From Tilletia caries (taxonomy: Eukaryota; Basidiomycota; Exobasidiomycetes; Tilletiales; Tilletiaceae): a stretch of DNA of 64,000 nucleotides. Shown here piece after piece: positions 9,921 through 19,585 of the stretch. The position numbers and the translations under genes are program-made. The notes beneath the pieces were generated by a model that was given only the letters and a program-made list of their open reading frames with translations, was not told where the DNA came from and searched no databases. The stretch lies in contig JALUTQ010000027.1 in the NCBI GenBank assembly GCA_032718865.1, positions 248,001 to 312,000 of the forward strand, written 5' to 3'. How positions within the stretch are numbered: the first letter of the stretch is position 1; every line of letters begins with the position of its first letter.

Positions 9921-10981
9921 TCAAGAAAAATAATGTTCTACTCTGGGTGTCTCGCAACGAAAGGAGATGGAGTTCTCGTTGCCCGACACACACGACACAG
10001 CATTGCGAAGCAGGGTGGCGACGCGAACCTCCTCAGGGATGTCAGTGAGAAGGGTCCTTTGCATTCTCTTGATCTCCGATCGCGGGAACATAGTCTTGAT
10101 GCTACCAATACCCCACTCCACCCCAATCCTGATGCTGGCCATTCGTCTGTTGAAGAGCTTCTGTCGCGGTGTAAGAAACAGGCCTTTATAGGCCGCAACA
10201 AGTCGTCCCTGAGAGCTGTATGCTTTGTCTCCGTAAAGGAACAGAGACCTCGAAGTGCCATTGGGTCGTGTCGGTCCATGACTGTGCTCATTTAACCATG
10301 ACAAAAGAGCACTGTCATGGAGGAGAAAGTTGTCGTTCCTGCGCCCGGATGATGGACCATGTAGCCAGATCGAACCGTCTGGAGTCGTGAGAGCCTGGAA
10401 TTTGATTGCATGGATCCTTTTCCAGCCCGTGTACATCTCTTTTTGATTACGGACGGGACGCGCGATCGGAAAGAGAGTTCCGTCTATGAACCCCCAAACG
10501 CCGGTTAGGGGACATCCTTTGGCGGAGAGACGTCAAGCGTAACGAAGGAGACGATCAGGCGCAAGGAGGTTTCCGTGGGCACGCCCGTAATCGAGAAGAT
10601 GTTTCCATTGCGTGTCGATAGTTGAAAGTGTGGTGTGTATGAGACGCGAACACGACGCTGAGGAGCGTTTAAAAACGCGCTCGATGGCTGCCAACCGTGC
10701 ACCCCCGAGATAGGCAAGCACGAGCAAGAAAGCTACTTCTGCTCTCTCGCTGTCTCGTCCTGGCGTGACAATGGGGTCGGGAAGTTGCAGAAAGGGGAAT
10801 ATCTGATCAATTTCGTGTTGTGATAGTCGAAAAACGAGGTGAAATCGGACAGAGATTGTATTTCCTGTAGCGTAGGTCGACCGCGGCTCGCCATCGACCC
10901 CGAAGCCGCTTCCTCGCGAGTAACCTCCCTGTCGAGCATCGTTGCAGCCGCCAGGAACAGAATAGATGCTGATGTATTCAT
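9921..10981 (-). pseudogene. PIF/Harbinger DDE transposase, broken
   Basis: DDE_Tnp_4-type transposase. The three acidic residues are visible in context: FIDGTLFP (first Asp), YGDKAYSSQG (second Asp) and RIGVEWGIGS (Glu). The N-terminal part starts at 10981. A missing base near 10733-10736 shifts the frame at REQK/VAFLLVLAYLGG. A TGA at 10533-10535 then replaces what is probably CGA in the stretch before RLSAKGCPLTGVWGF. Apart from these two lesions the protein reads through to the stop at 9921. The copy is therefore not functional as it stands; intact relatives may exist elsewhere in the genome. Describing it as Harbinger rests on the DDE context and the linked Myb-like gene. Confidence 0.85.
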
Positions 10982-11535
10982 GTTGTATTACTGCGATAGC
11001 ATCGAGACATAGTTACAGTCAGTCTAGGTTGCTGTAGTGACGCACTAAGTCAACTCACCTCAGTCGAACCACACACGACACAGGTCACAGCACCTCCGAC
11101 ACCAGTGTAAAAGGGGATGCAGTATGCGATTGCGGCTTGCGCTGAGTGTGTACGAGAATGATACTACGGAGTGGAAAGGTAAAGGGCATCGGACGATGAT
11201 TAGCATGCACCACGGAGATGATACCGAGGCATTTGATCCTACTCACCAGCAAAGAAAGAGAAGAAAGGGGAAGATGCGCGTGTCCACACCTGCTTCTGCA
11301 CAGCCCAAAGAGGTGCGAGCTGATAGAAAATTGGGCGTTGAGCGATGGGGTATGATGGCTGGTTACGGGAGGGAACGATGAGGTAGAGAGACAGACACCG
11401 TAGACGCGTGAAGCGTGATGCGTCCAAAGTTTTTGCCTTGCTATTGCTTCAGAAAGTTGCGTAAGGAAAATTTCGATGAAACTTGAAGGCAAAATATCTT
11501 TGTTTTAACCTTGCCGCAACCCTCAACGGCGAAAT
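10982..11535. other. Right subterminal region of the Harbinger element
   Basis: Non-coding part of the element between the transposase start and the right TIR. The minus-strand frame at 11085-11492 has no domain and is probably chance. Confidence 0.4.
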
Positions 11536-11551
11536 GCGAAAGGTCCCTAAT

Positions 11552-11683
11552 CACAGGAGAAAGGGGGTTAGGATTGTTTAGAGCAATAGCTATACAACAG
11601 CTATGCTATTGGGGGGGGGGGGGGGGTCCAATAGCCTTGTCAATGAGAGATACGCCTGACAAGCTGTTGTAAAATCCCAATCC
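11552..11683 (+). repeat. Left-end repeat of TIR element family, copy 1
   Basis: Same sequence as 16371-16495 apart from a run of 16 G (11611-11626) that has 9 G in the other copy. Contains the inverted pair CAATAGC ... GCTATTG flanking ACAACA. Confidence 0.85.
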
Positions 11684-12588
11684 TGGTTTATTGCCTCGTT
11701 TAGGCCTCCGTTAGCGCTGTGGCTTGCATATTTAGACTGATGACAATCGTGCCAAGACCGGCATTAGGTGGCTCGCATTACCTCCAATAATTACCGGATA
11801 GGTATAGCTGTTGGGTTGGAAATTGCAGGTATTGTGCTATTGGAAAAGCTATTGATTTCGTCATTGGCAGTCACGGTAGCTAGACAAACCACGTGAGCGC
11901 GGCGCGTTGTCCCCCGGGCCCCGGCGACCAACACCGCTCCTTCGCTACACGGCATCCGCGTCATCCTTGGTAGCGTCGCCGGCTCGCTTCCTCGCCTGCC
12001 CTTATCAGCCCCAGCCCCCAGGCTCCCGCATCCGTGGGTAGACGGTCGGACGGTCGTTTGTCGCCCTGCTCTGCTTGCCTGCCCTCCGCTTGATGAAGAT
12101 AACCCCCACTCACCACCCTCGTTCATTCCCTTCACAGCCCCGCCCGCCACCGCGCTTGCTCGATCGCCGCCTTGCTCTCGCCGTCTCGCTTGTAGGAGTC
12201 GTGGTCGCCGTCTTGCTCGAGTCGCGAACGCTGTCACGAACGCTGTCTTGCTCGCGCTGTCCCTCCTGCTCCAGTCGCCGTTGACGGAATGCCAGTCGCC
12301 GTTGATGGAATTTGGTGTGTAGCGAGGCCGGCCCCGTCCTGCGTGAACAACTCTGCGTATGATGTAGTGAACGTGCGTGAGGTTAGGCTCCTGTTGCTGT
12401 CGTAGTCGGCTGGGTTAGAACTCACTTGAACTGGCGTGTTGCGTTGCTGTGTCCTACGGAGGGTGGGATAGTGTCAGCCAAGGTTACTCGTCTTGTTGCC
12501 AACACGTCGTCTACCGAGCCTGACGACTCACCTGATGGCTGGTACGTCGCGAGCGTTGGACCGGAAAGAGTCTGCGAACTTGAAAGGG

Positions 12589-12596
12589 TATATAAG
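12589..12596 (+). promoter_or_regulatory. TATA-like box inside the TIR element
   Basis: TATATAAG on the + strand, about 205 bp before an ATG at 12802 (MSLQSRFGFNPSQ...) whose frame stays open to 13428. The first ~45 residues look protein-like; the rest lies antisense to the last exon of the minus-strand gene. It could drive a short + strand gene with an unseen splice, but nothing else supports it. Confidence 0.3.
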
Positions 12597-12960
12597 CAGC
12601 GCTCTTCATCGGTCGATCTGCAACTGTATCCTACTCACCCTCACCTTCATCTCCCTCCTCTCCCTTCTCCTTCGTCTCCTCTCTCTTCCCTTTCACCCTC
12701 CTCAGTCCTCGCTCCTCCTCATCTGCGATAGGTCAATTCGTTGTCAGTCACAGCACACCCGGCAACAACCCCTTCCCTTCGCGACTCACCCGTCAATCGT
12801 CATGTCGTTGCAGTCGAGGTTCGGCTTCAACCCCTCTCAGGGTTCGCCTGATGTCGTTCGGTCCTACATGGAAGAAGGCAGTCAAGTCAGTCCGATGTAT
12901 CAGCAGCCACTTGTCGGTCCTCGAAGTCAAGAGGGGGTAACCCTCGTCGTGTTCGACGCG

Positions 12961-14303
12961 CTAGTCTTCCACGACGTTCTCGGTCAACGCAGCACGGGCC
13001 TGTTCCTGTTCGATGCCGTCATCTTGCTCGTCCTCGGAAAGAGCGGAGCGGGCGTTGTCGACGTCAGATCTCTCAACATCGAGAGCAAGCGCAAGCGCGA
13101 GAGTTGCTGGCGAGGCCAAAGGAGAGGTAACCCCAAGACCTCCGAAGTCGAGGGAAGGCGGAGGAAGAGGGGAAATCGCTCGGTTGTCCTCGTCTTCTCC
13201 GAGCCCGTCGTCGCTGACAACGGGCGAAGGGATCGGGTTCCGGAGCCGCGCGCAACTCCAGCAGCGTCGGCAGGGGAAAGCAGCGATGCCAGGCAGCTCC
13301 TCACGAGCACCTCCACGAAAGGGGTAGGGAGAGTGTCCCAATTGGTAGCATCGTTCGACTCTGCAATTCAACGAAGGATGAGGTGGGGAGAGATCGTCAG
13401 TAAGATAACTGTCCTGAACCTATACTGAACTGAACCCACAGCAAGTCACTAACCCAAAGTTCCCGGTGCAGAGGTTCTCCCTCATGTCGACGTCGACGTC
13501 CGGGAGGATAAAGAGTCCTTGGGCGATGACGTCCTGGAGAAGCTGCATGACGTCGTGTCTGGACCACGACTGGTCGATCTGGTCGATCTGGTGATCCAGA
13601 TGCAAGAAGAACTCCTCGTACCGGCGCCGAACGTTCATCTCCACGAGGGGGCACATCCAGAGAGGATGACCGTATACGTCCGCATTCATGGGCGCCCCAT
13701 GATTGCGGTGGGGGTAGTTGGCAGGGGCATTGTACCGGTCGAGGTAAACGGCGACGAGGTCGGGTCGGTCGTCAACGGGGATGAAGGGAGCGGGAGACGA
13801 CGCGGGCGAAGAGAGGTATTGTTCGGACGGATGAAGGTAGGCTGCCTGGGCATCCGCTTGCCGGCCAGTCCACTGTTGAACGCGGTCTGCGGGGACAATG
13901 TCTGGTGTCGAAGGAAGCATGCCGAGACGCGCAGATGCAAGCAGGAAGAGGAGGGTCAGAAGAGAGAACAGGCGCAAGGTTGAAAGAGGAGGGGGAGGAA
14001 GAGAGAAGAGAGTCACGACTCACCCGCCCAGCGCGTCGAGACGGCCTCGAAAACCGCCCTATCGCTCAAACATGCCGCGCGACTGCGCGAGGTATTGAGA
14101 GGGGTGTTGCGCCAGTTGAATGCGCGCCCCGTTGGATCGAGGATGACCCTGCTTTCATGATTGGAGGTAATGCGAGAGTTGGGATGATACTTGGGAAGAT
14201 TGAGCGTATTGAGGGAGTTGATGTCCAGCCAACAACACCTCGGTGGTGCGATCGGGGGCAAGTTAGCGAGAAATAGATTGAAATTTACACAATACCTTCT
14301 CAA
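12961..14303 (-). CDS. Unknown spliced protein encoded by the TIR element
   Basis: Three exons (14024-14303, 13454-13886, 12961-13360) with GTGAGT and GTTAGT donors and CAG acceptors join into one 370-codon frame. Both junctions keep phase, which supports a real gene. I do not recognise the family. The middle exon has a compact, non-repetitive segment (NADVYGHPLWMCPLVEMNVR, then RRYEEFFLHLDHQIDQIDQS). The C-terminal third is acidic and Ser/Pro-rich (DDGLGEDEDN, SALSEDEQDDGIEQEQ). No DDE, Tyr-recombinase or helicase motif and no zinc finger is visible. The start codon lies ~100 bp inside the right end of the element, as expected for an element-borne gene. It could be an accessory protein or captured cargo. 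Confidence 0.6.
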
Positions 14304-14310
14304 CAGCTGG

Positions 14311-14334
14311 TGTCAATACCTTTAGGTATTGACA
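14311..14334. repeat. Subterminal hairpin in the TIR element
   Basis: TGTCAATACC and its exact reverse complement GGTATTGACA separated by TTTA, about 75 bp inside the right end. The second element has a shorter version (AATACC...GGTATT) at the same place. Confidence 0.6.
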
Positions 14335-14408
14335 AAAGTCAATCCCGGCCAATACCCCGACCTATTCGCAATATTGGCAACGGGATTGCGAACCCCGTTT
14401 CTCCTGTG

Positions 14409-14957
14409 ATTCGTCAGGCAGAGGCTAAGGCAAGAGCTTGCAAAAGCACTTATTACTAGTCACCATATCTCGTAAGTATCTCAGTATCTCAGTAGTGCTA
14501 AGCGCCATCAACTAACTCACTATACATACTTAGTATTGGTTGGACCGTGCGGACCGTGCGTGGACGCCGTAGACGCCTGACGCTGCCCGCCTGATCGCCT
14601 GATCCGAGCTGTTTCCTAGGACCCAGACAACTTCACATACAAGATAGATGTGTAGACACGAACAGTGCGTAGGGCGTACACAGGCAGCCGATGGCTGATT
14701 GACCGTTCAACATTTCCCTTGGGCGACAGCTGAATCTGACGAGTGGTTTCTCCTGTGAGAACGCTGCGGACTGCGCTGCTTTCCCTATATCCCGGAGTTA
14801 GGAGCAATAATGCCTTCGAGGAGGTGGTCTGCACAAAGGGGAAGGGGAAGACGGGAGTTTGGGACGACCTGAGGAGTGAGGACGGGGGTAATCGGGCGAA
14901 GAGGTGAACAAGGAAGATCATCAGGATGCGAGACATGGCCCGGACCCCAGCATGTAT
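14409..14957. other. Spacer in transposon island
   Basis: About 550 bp between two elements, AT-richer than the gene regions, with short direct repeats (GTATCTCAGTATCTCAGTA; GGACCGTGCGGACCGTGCG). No gene seen. Confidence 0.4.
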
Positions 14958-15600
14958 CACTGCTACCATGGGGGTTGTTTTAAGCGGTGTAAAACGCTTC
15001 GTAATAATTTGTTTTACAATGATTTTACGGTTCTCTCAAAACATCCCTGTTGTGCAGGAGTTTTAAGGGCCTTGCAAAAACTGCAGCGTTTTACGTGGTG
15101 CGGAATCATGTCTGAAAACAATGACGTATTGGAGGTTGTTCTACGGCTGCTAGAACCGAAGACAAGATAGACTTTCAGTTTCTCTAATCAGAATGGGTCT
15201 GCTTGGTGGTCTCAGAGTCTCTGCCCTGTATCTCAAAAGGTTCACAGCTGCTTCCACACTCAATTGATGCTGCTCTCTGAAGACAGAAACCCTCGATTTA
15301 CAGTATTGCTACCCGTGGATGACATGTTGGGGTTGGCTGGGCATGGCGGGTGGGTGTGGTGAGGGCCGTGGTGTCGAGCAAGGTGGTGGCGGTGAGGAAG
15401 GCGTCTGGAGACGCCTAGTCTCACTTCCCGGGTCGCTGCAGCAGTCACGTGATCACTATGCCTACTGGGTTTTTAACACTATTAGAAAGGTGTTTTAACA
15501 CCCAAATCAGCGGAACAAAATAGAAAATTATAACATGAGGTGAACACGTGCGTTCCACAAGCGTCTTACACCCCTTAAAACAACCCCCATGGTAGCAGTG
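14958..15600. mobile_element. 643-bp MITE with CACTG ends
   Basis: Terminal inverted repeats of 42 bp (14958-14999 and 15559-15600) with two mismatches, beginning CACTGCTACCATGGGGGTTG. Flanked by TAT on both sides (14955-14957 and 15601-15603). CACT-type ends with a 3-bp target duplication are the hallmark of CACTA/EnSpm elements. No coding potential inside, so a non-autonomous element. Confidence 0.85.
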
Positions 15601-16370
15601 TATGGGGTTGCAGGTTGACGACGATCGTCCGTGTGATCAGCGCAATACATAATATGTTATGCAGCGATCAGCAATAATCCGCAATCAGCTGCTGCGGATC
15701 ATTACGAGACAAAGGAAGACGCTTTGTGGCTTAAATAAAGTTTCCTCTGCTGGTCCAAGCAGTGTGGGACTCCAGACTTTAGCGCATTAGCTCAAGTAGT
15801 GTGGGACTCCGGACTAGTGGCATATTAGGCATTAGGTGGGGCAAACTGCCTGTGCATGCTCTTATGGAAATGTGGAAGGGTTAGCGACCGATTATCCGTT
15901 CATCGCGCCACTTTTTTCGCGTCAATAATAATCATGCTGACGATGGTGATTTGGATTTTGGATGTCGCCGCAAAGAAGTCACTTGTGGTCTTGTGGAGGT
16001 GCACGGTGCACTACTGGCTGGAGAATGTGAGCGACGTTCGGTGAGTACATAGAGTAGGTCAGCGATGGCCGATGCTGGGTGCGGCGCTGCCACCAGGCAC
16101 CAAGGTACCAAAGGCGTTGGAACTTGGAAGGCTAGCACCAGCAGGATGTGAAATGTGAGCAGCACGCACGGCAGAACCTCGAAGCTCGAGCGATGTGCGA
16201 TGGCCCCCGATAAAGACCTCCACGAGCGGCTTTGTGCCGTCGGTCGCTCGATGATCGATGATCCTTCTACTCCGCGAGACGTCCCGCCGTCCCCGCGGCA
16301 GAACGATGTGCTTGCCAAGACCTACGGCCGGCAGCCCGGAATTACGCCTACGACCTATGTCCCACATAAT
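15601..16370. other. Spacer in transposon island
   Basis: About 770 bp of AT-richer sequence with a short imperfect repeat (CAAGTAGTGTGGGACTCC near 15760 and 15795). No supportable gene. Confidence 0.4.
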
Positions 16371-16495
16371 CACAGGAGAAAGGGGGTTAGGATTGTTTAG
16401 AGCAATAGCTATACAACAGCTATGCTATTGGGGGGGGGTCCAATAGCCTTGTCAATGAGAGATACGCCTGACAAGCTGTTGTAAAATCCCAATCC
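16371..16495 (+). repeat. Left-end repeat of TIR element family, copy 2
   Basis: Matches 11552-11683 base for base except for the length of the G-run (9 versus 16). Confidence 0.85.
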
Positions 16496-17125
16496 CTTTA
16501 AATTGAAACTTGGTTTTGACGCTAAAAAGTTTCAGAGTCTCACCAACCCGCTACCCTTTTCTGGAGGCGATCTGGATGGGTGGCGGTCGTCTGGACACCT
16601 GCCCCGGCTCGCGGAGGATGCTGACGCTGGGAGCGTGGCCACACGATGAGTGCGCCACCCCCCGCCCTGCCATTCCGCGAGCAGAGTATATCAGGCAAGC
16701 GTAATTCAATGGGCCTATGCCCGCGGTGATCCTGCCGCGTTTGGGCCCGAGCATCTGTAAGGTCAGGACTGAGCACGTGACTTGACGCGTCGTCGCGTCG
16801 AAGATACTCCAAACACGGGTGAGGTGAGACTCGTCTGGTGGTCTTCTGCGCTAAAATAGGTCCAAAATCCCTGAACCTGCAATAGGTACGACTAGTGGTA
16901 CGCGGCGCCCGGTGGGCGCTTCTCAGACTGGGAAGAACGGTGAAAGAGATTCTATTCAAACAAAATATATGGCGTTTCGTGGGTGACCGTCATTTCGTGG
17001 CCGTGGGTTTCGTTGGTGGTGGTAACGTGGAAGCCGAAGTAGTGACATCGCTGTGGGTGTACAGGATCGATGTTCTTCCCACTCCGGCTATCCCACGGCC
17101 CGAATCGGAAGCAATGCATTTCTAT

Positions 17126-17312
17126 CACCTGGGCGGGGGACTTCGCCCCCCCGGAACCCCCCCCCAAAAGTCCAAATGTACGAAGTACATCAGTCGTCTG
17201 GGTTGAAGAAATGTGTCGCTTCCAATACAGGAGCAAAGGTAGGTTACATAAAGGTCACGACTATGTATGGCATTGGGGGGGTCCGGGGGGGCGAAGTCCC
17301 CCCGCCCAGGTG
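17126..17312. mobile_element. Nested 187-bp GC-rich MITE
   Basis: Ends are inverted copies of CACCTGGGCGGGGGACTTCG followed by a C-run and GGA, giving ~30 bp of TIR on each side around a ~125-bp core. No target duplication is obvious. It sits inside copy 2 of the TIR element family, so it is probably a younger insertion. Confidence 0.7.
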
Positions 17313-17596
17313 ACCGTGCCGGCCCGGCGACGGTGTGTGTGTAGACGAAGCTGCCTCCCAAAGAGTGGTTTGTAAGGTTTCTAACGCGCCGCGTGGCAAA
17401 AGCAACAAATCAGTTGTAACTGTCTGAGCTCAGGTTTGTAGTCCTCATTACAATGTGGTGTAAGCTTCCTGAAATAAGGAGATTGCCTTTTAGTGGGAAG
17501 AAATACCCTTAAGGTATTGACAAATCCCAATCTTGCCCAATAGCTGTACCTATTCGGAGGATTGACAAAGAGATTGGGAGGGCCATTTCTCCTGTG

Positions 17597-18094
17597 AATG
17601 TGCTCACCAAAAAGATTGCACTGTTTGACCCCAAAATCGCGCATCGCACTACTACTGTTTGATACGAGCAAAGACCCGGTGAGTGAACCCTGGTGTGTGG
17701 CTCATCCGTCGCCTGTCGGGACTCGGGTATCTGTGCTCGCTCTCCACACCTGGGTCCACCCTCCAGCGACCAGCAGATGTTTGGAAACTGTGGGCAGAAA
17801 GAGTGAGCTTTCACATGTCAGAAGTCAGAACGTTGGGCGAGCGGGCAGCACATGATCGCATGATCGGTGAGAATAAATGACGGCGTCGGTGGGCGAGAAA
17901 CGCGGAATCCTCGTCGGGAGCAGGAATGGTGCAACGCCTACGAGGGTGGTGAACTTGGAAACTCTGGTTTATTTGTGACACTGCCATCTGGGAATCAAAC
18001 GCCGCTCAGGTCACCCTGTTGCCGTCTTGTGTCTTTGGCTGCGATCGCGCTTCGAGGGAAGGTCATGCTGAAGCGCTGAAGCCCTGCACCACCT
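17597..18094. other. Spacer at the right edge of the transposon island
   Basis: About 500 bp before the 3' end of the minus-strand gene at 18095. Short frames without motifs; should include that gene's 3' UTR. Confidence 0.4.
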
Positions 18095-19585
18095 TCAGAA
18101 GGACGAATCAAGCATGGTCGTGTCGTTACTGGAGGCAGCGTTGCCGAAGTCCTTCATGTTGGCCGTCGCATCGAGAAATTCGAAAAAGCTGTCGTCTACC
18201 CCGTCGTACAGGTAATCCTCGCTGTCATCGTACTTTGGAGCCGGGTCAGGGTGATGAACAGGTCGTGAAAAGCTCTTGCTGTTCCCGTTGCCGTAGCTTG
18301 ACGCAGCCGTAGGCAGGAAAGGCGAGCTGGCGAGAGGAAGGAAGGGCCGAATGTTTGGCGAAAATTCAGATCCGGCGGGACTGTCGCTGATGTGGTTGTG
18401 TGTTGTCGGAGCTGTAGAAGGATACTCCGCGCCTGCTTCGTGATGGCTGCTGGGCAGGAAGACATCATCGTCATGATCTGCGAAGTGTGCTGATGCGAGC
18501 ATTGGATCAGGATCGATGACGAGGCCGCTGTCGTCGTTGAGGGTAAATGAACCGTCGTCCAAGGGCCCGAGATCGGTTGATGACCCTGCCTGGAAAGACA
18601 AACTTCCTTTCTCTAACTGAGCTGAAAAGGTGTCCCGCTCAGGGACCTATGTGTCGCCGTCGAACCAGAAGGTCAGCTTGATCTAATCCGCAAGCTCTGG
18701 CCCGGGTTCAACTGCTCACCAAGATCTCGGGAGGGGTCACAGCCGGAGCTGCATGCTTCGTCCAGAAGTGCTTCGTATCGATTTCGTTTTGTGTCGGCCC
18801 TGCCGCCAACGCATCCCATTCTGTCCAACCTGAATCTGACACTTCACCAAGACTGTCGAATCCCCAAGGGCGAAAGCTGGATGGTGTTGGAGGCGGCGAG
18901 CAGGTAGCATGATCCATCGTCGGGATTGGTCGGAGGTCGGAGATGAATTCGGGCTCGCAGCCTTCGCTACGATCGACCCATTCAGATTGGAAAGGTCGGG
19001 AGAACACATTTGGTGGAGGCTCGTTCGTAGGAGATGCAGAGTTCCAAAGCGTGTCCGAGCTGCCGAATGGTCCCAACCTGACTGCATCTACAATCACAAG
19101 AAACTTAGACACGGACCACGGTTGCAGATACTGTAGAATCTTTTACTGACCTCGGGAGGATGCATACATGCCAGCGGACTCGCCTCGTTCGGGGGTAAGA
19201 AGCGCCGAGCGCAGCCATCGGGGACCATATTCTTGCTTGAATGCCAGGAAAGAGGTGTCAGCTCGTTCTTACAAGCGCGCAAGATTGAACAACTTGAGCT
19301 CACGTTCTCCTTCTGCGCCTGGTATGCTGTCAGCTCTGCATCTCTTGACTGTAAACTGCCCGACCAAGACCGCTCGGTTGGCAGTGTCCGATATCTGCTT
19401 CGCACCGTAGATCCTCGGGACCCTCGCCTGGAGTTGAGCGAGTTCACCAGCTTGAGAGCCGACTCGAGCAAGGTAGGGTCGTTGGGGCGGTTTGTCGAGG
19501 CAGGTGTGAGTGTGAGGCGAGAAGGAAGAAGCTGGTTGGTTGAATCTGTCGTCGAGACCGAGTTCGCATACAGAGGGAAGTGCAT
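18095..19585 (-). CDS. Unknown acidic Ser/Pro-rich protein
   Basis: Four exons (19304-19585, 19151-19235, 18720-19087, 18095-18589) join into 410 codons with all three junctions in phase. No known domain is recognised. A possible conserved core spans exons 1-2 (LLESALKLVNSL, then AYQAQKEN joined to QEYGPRWLRSALL). The C-terminal half is acidic with aromatic residues (DLGPLDDGSFTLNDDSGLV; DDSFFEFLD), a composition like transcriptional activation regions. That reading is inference. The Met at 19585 is the conservative start; an in-frame Met at 19681 would add a hydrophobic Leu-rich stretch that looks like leader. It is divergent from the TBC gene, sharing a ~670-bp upstream region. Confidence 0.6.

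Larger units (their letters stand above)
8535..11550. mobile_element. Decayed PIF/Harbinger-type DNA transposon
   Basis: A ~3.0-kb element with imperfect terminal inverted repeats: TTAGAGACCTTTCGC at 8535-8549, and its near reverse complement at 11536-11550 (one mismatch), with weaker similarity for another ~25 bp inward. It carries the two convergent genes typical of the superfamily: a Myb/trihelix-like protein on + and a DDE transposase on -. Both genes are interrupted. No clean 3-bp target duplication remains (TAA on the left, TCA on the right). The right end directly touches another TIR element starting at 11552, which may have altered the flank. Confidence 0.85.
11552..14408. mobile_element. 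TIR element of unassigned family (copy 1) with a spliced gene
   Basis: About 2.86 kb bounded by CACAGGAGAAA at 11552 and its exact reverse complement TTTCTCCTGTG ending at 14408. A second element at 16371-17596 has the same ends. The left ~130 bp are the same in both copies except for G-run length. The right ends are related but diverged (GGTATTGACA, ACCTATTCG). Subterminal regions carry repeats of CAATAGCT / GGTATTG type. The element contains a complete three-exon gene (12961-14303, minus) but no recognisable transposase, so it may be non-autonomous or of a type I do not recognise. Flanking bases AAT and ATT do not form a clear target duplication for this copy. Confidence 0.7.
16371..17596. 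mobile_element. TIR element of unassigned family (copy 2)
   Basis: 1,226-bp relative of the element at 11552-14408: same CACAGGAGAAA end, nearly identical left ~125 bp, and a diverged but alignable right end finishing TTTCTCCTGTG at 17596. It is flanked by AAT on both sides (16368-16370 and 17597-17599), compatible with a 3-bp target duplication. It lacks the spliced gene of copy 1 and instead contains a nested GC-rich inverted-repeat element. Frames inside show no domain. Confidence 0.75.

Noticed and set aside
11085..11492. Minus-strand 135-codon frame upstream of the Harbinger transposase
   Set aside because: Ser/His-rich with no similarity to transposase N-termini; it lies between the transposase start and the TIR.
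14311..14408. Helitron 3' end (hairpin before the terminus)
   Set aside because: The hairpin is ~75 bp from the end, the terminus is not CTRR and the element has terminal inverted repeats, which Helitrons lack.
16540..16959. Minus-strand 139-codon frame in the second TIR element
   Set aside because: Arg/Pro-rich without any motif, and no relation to the gene of the first element copy.
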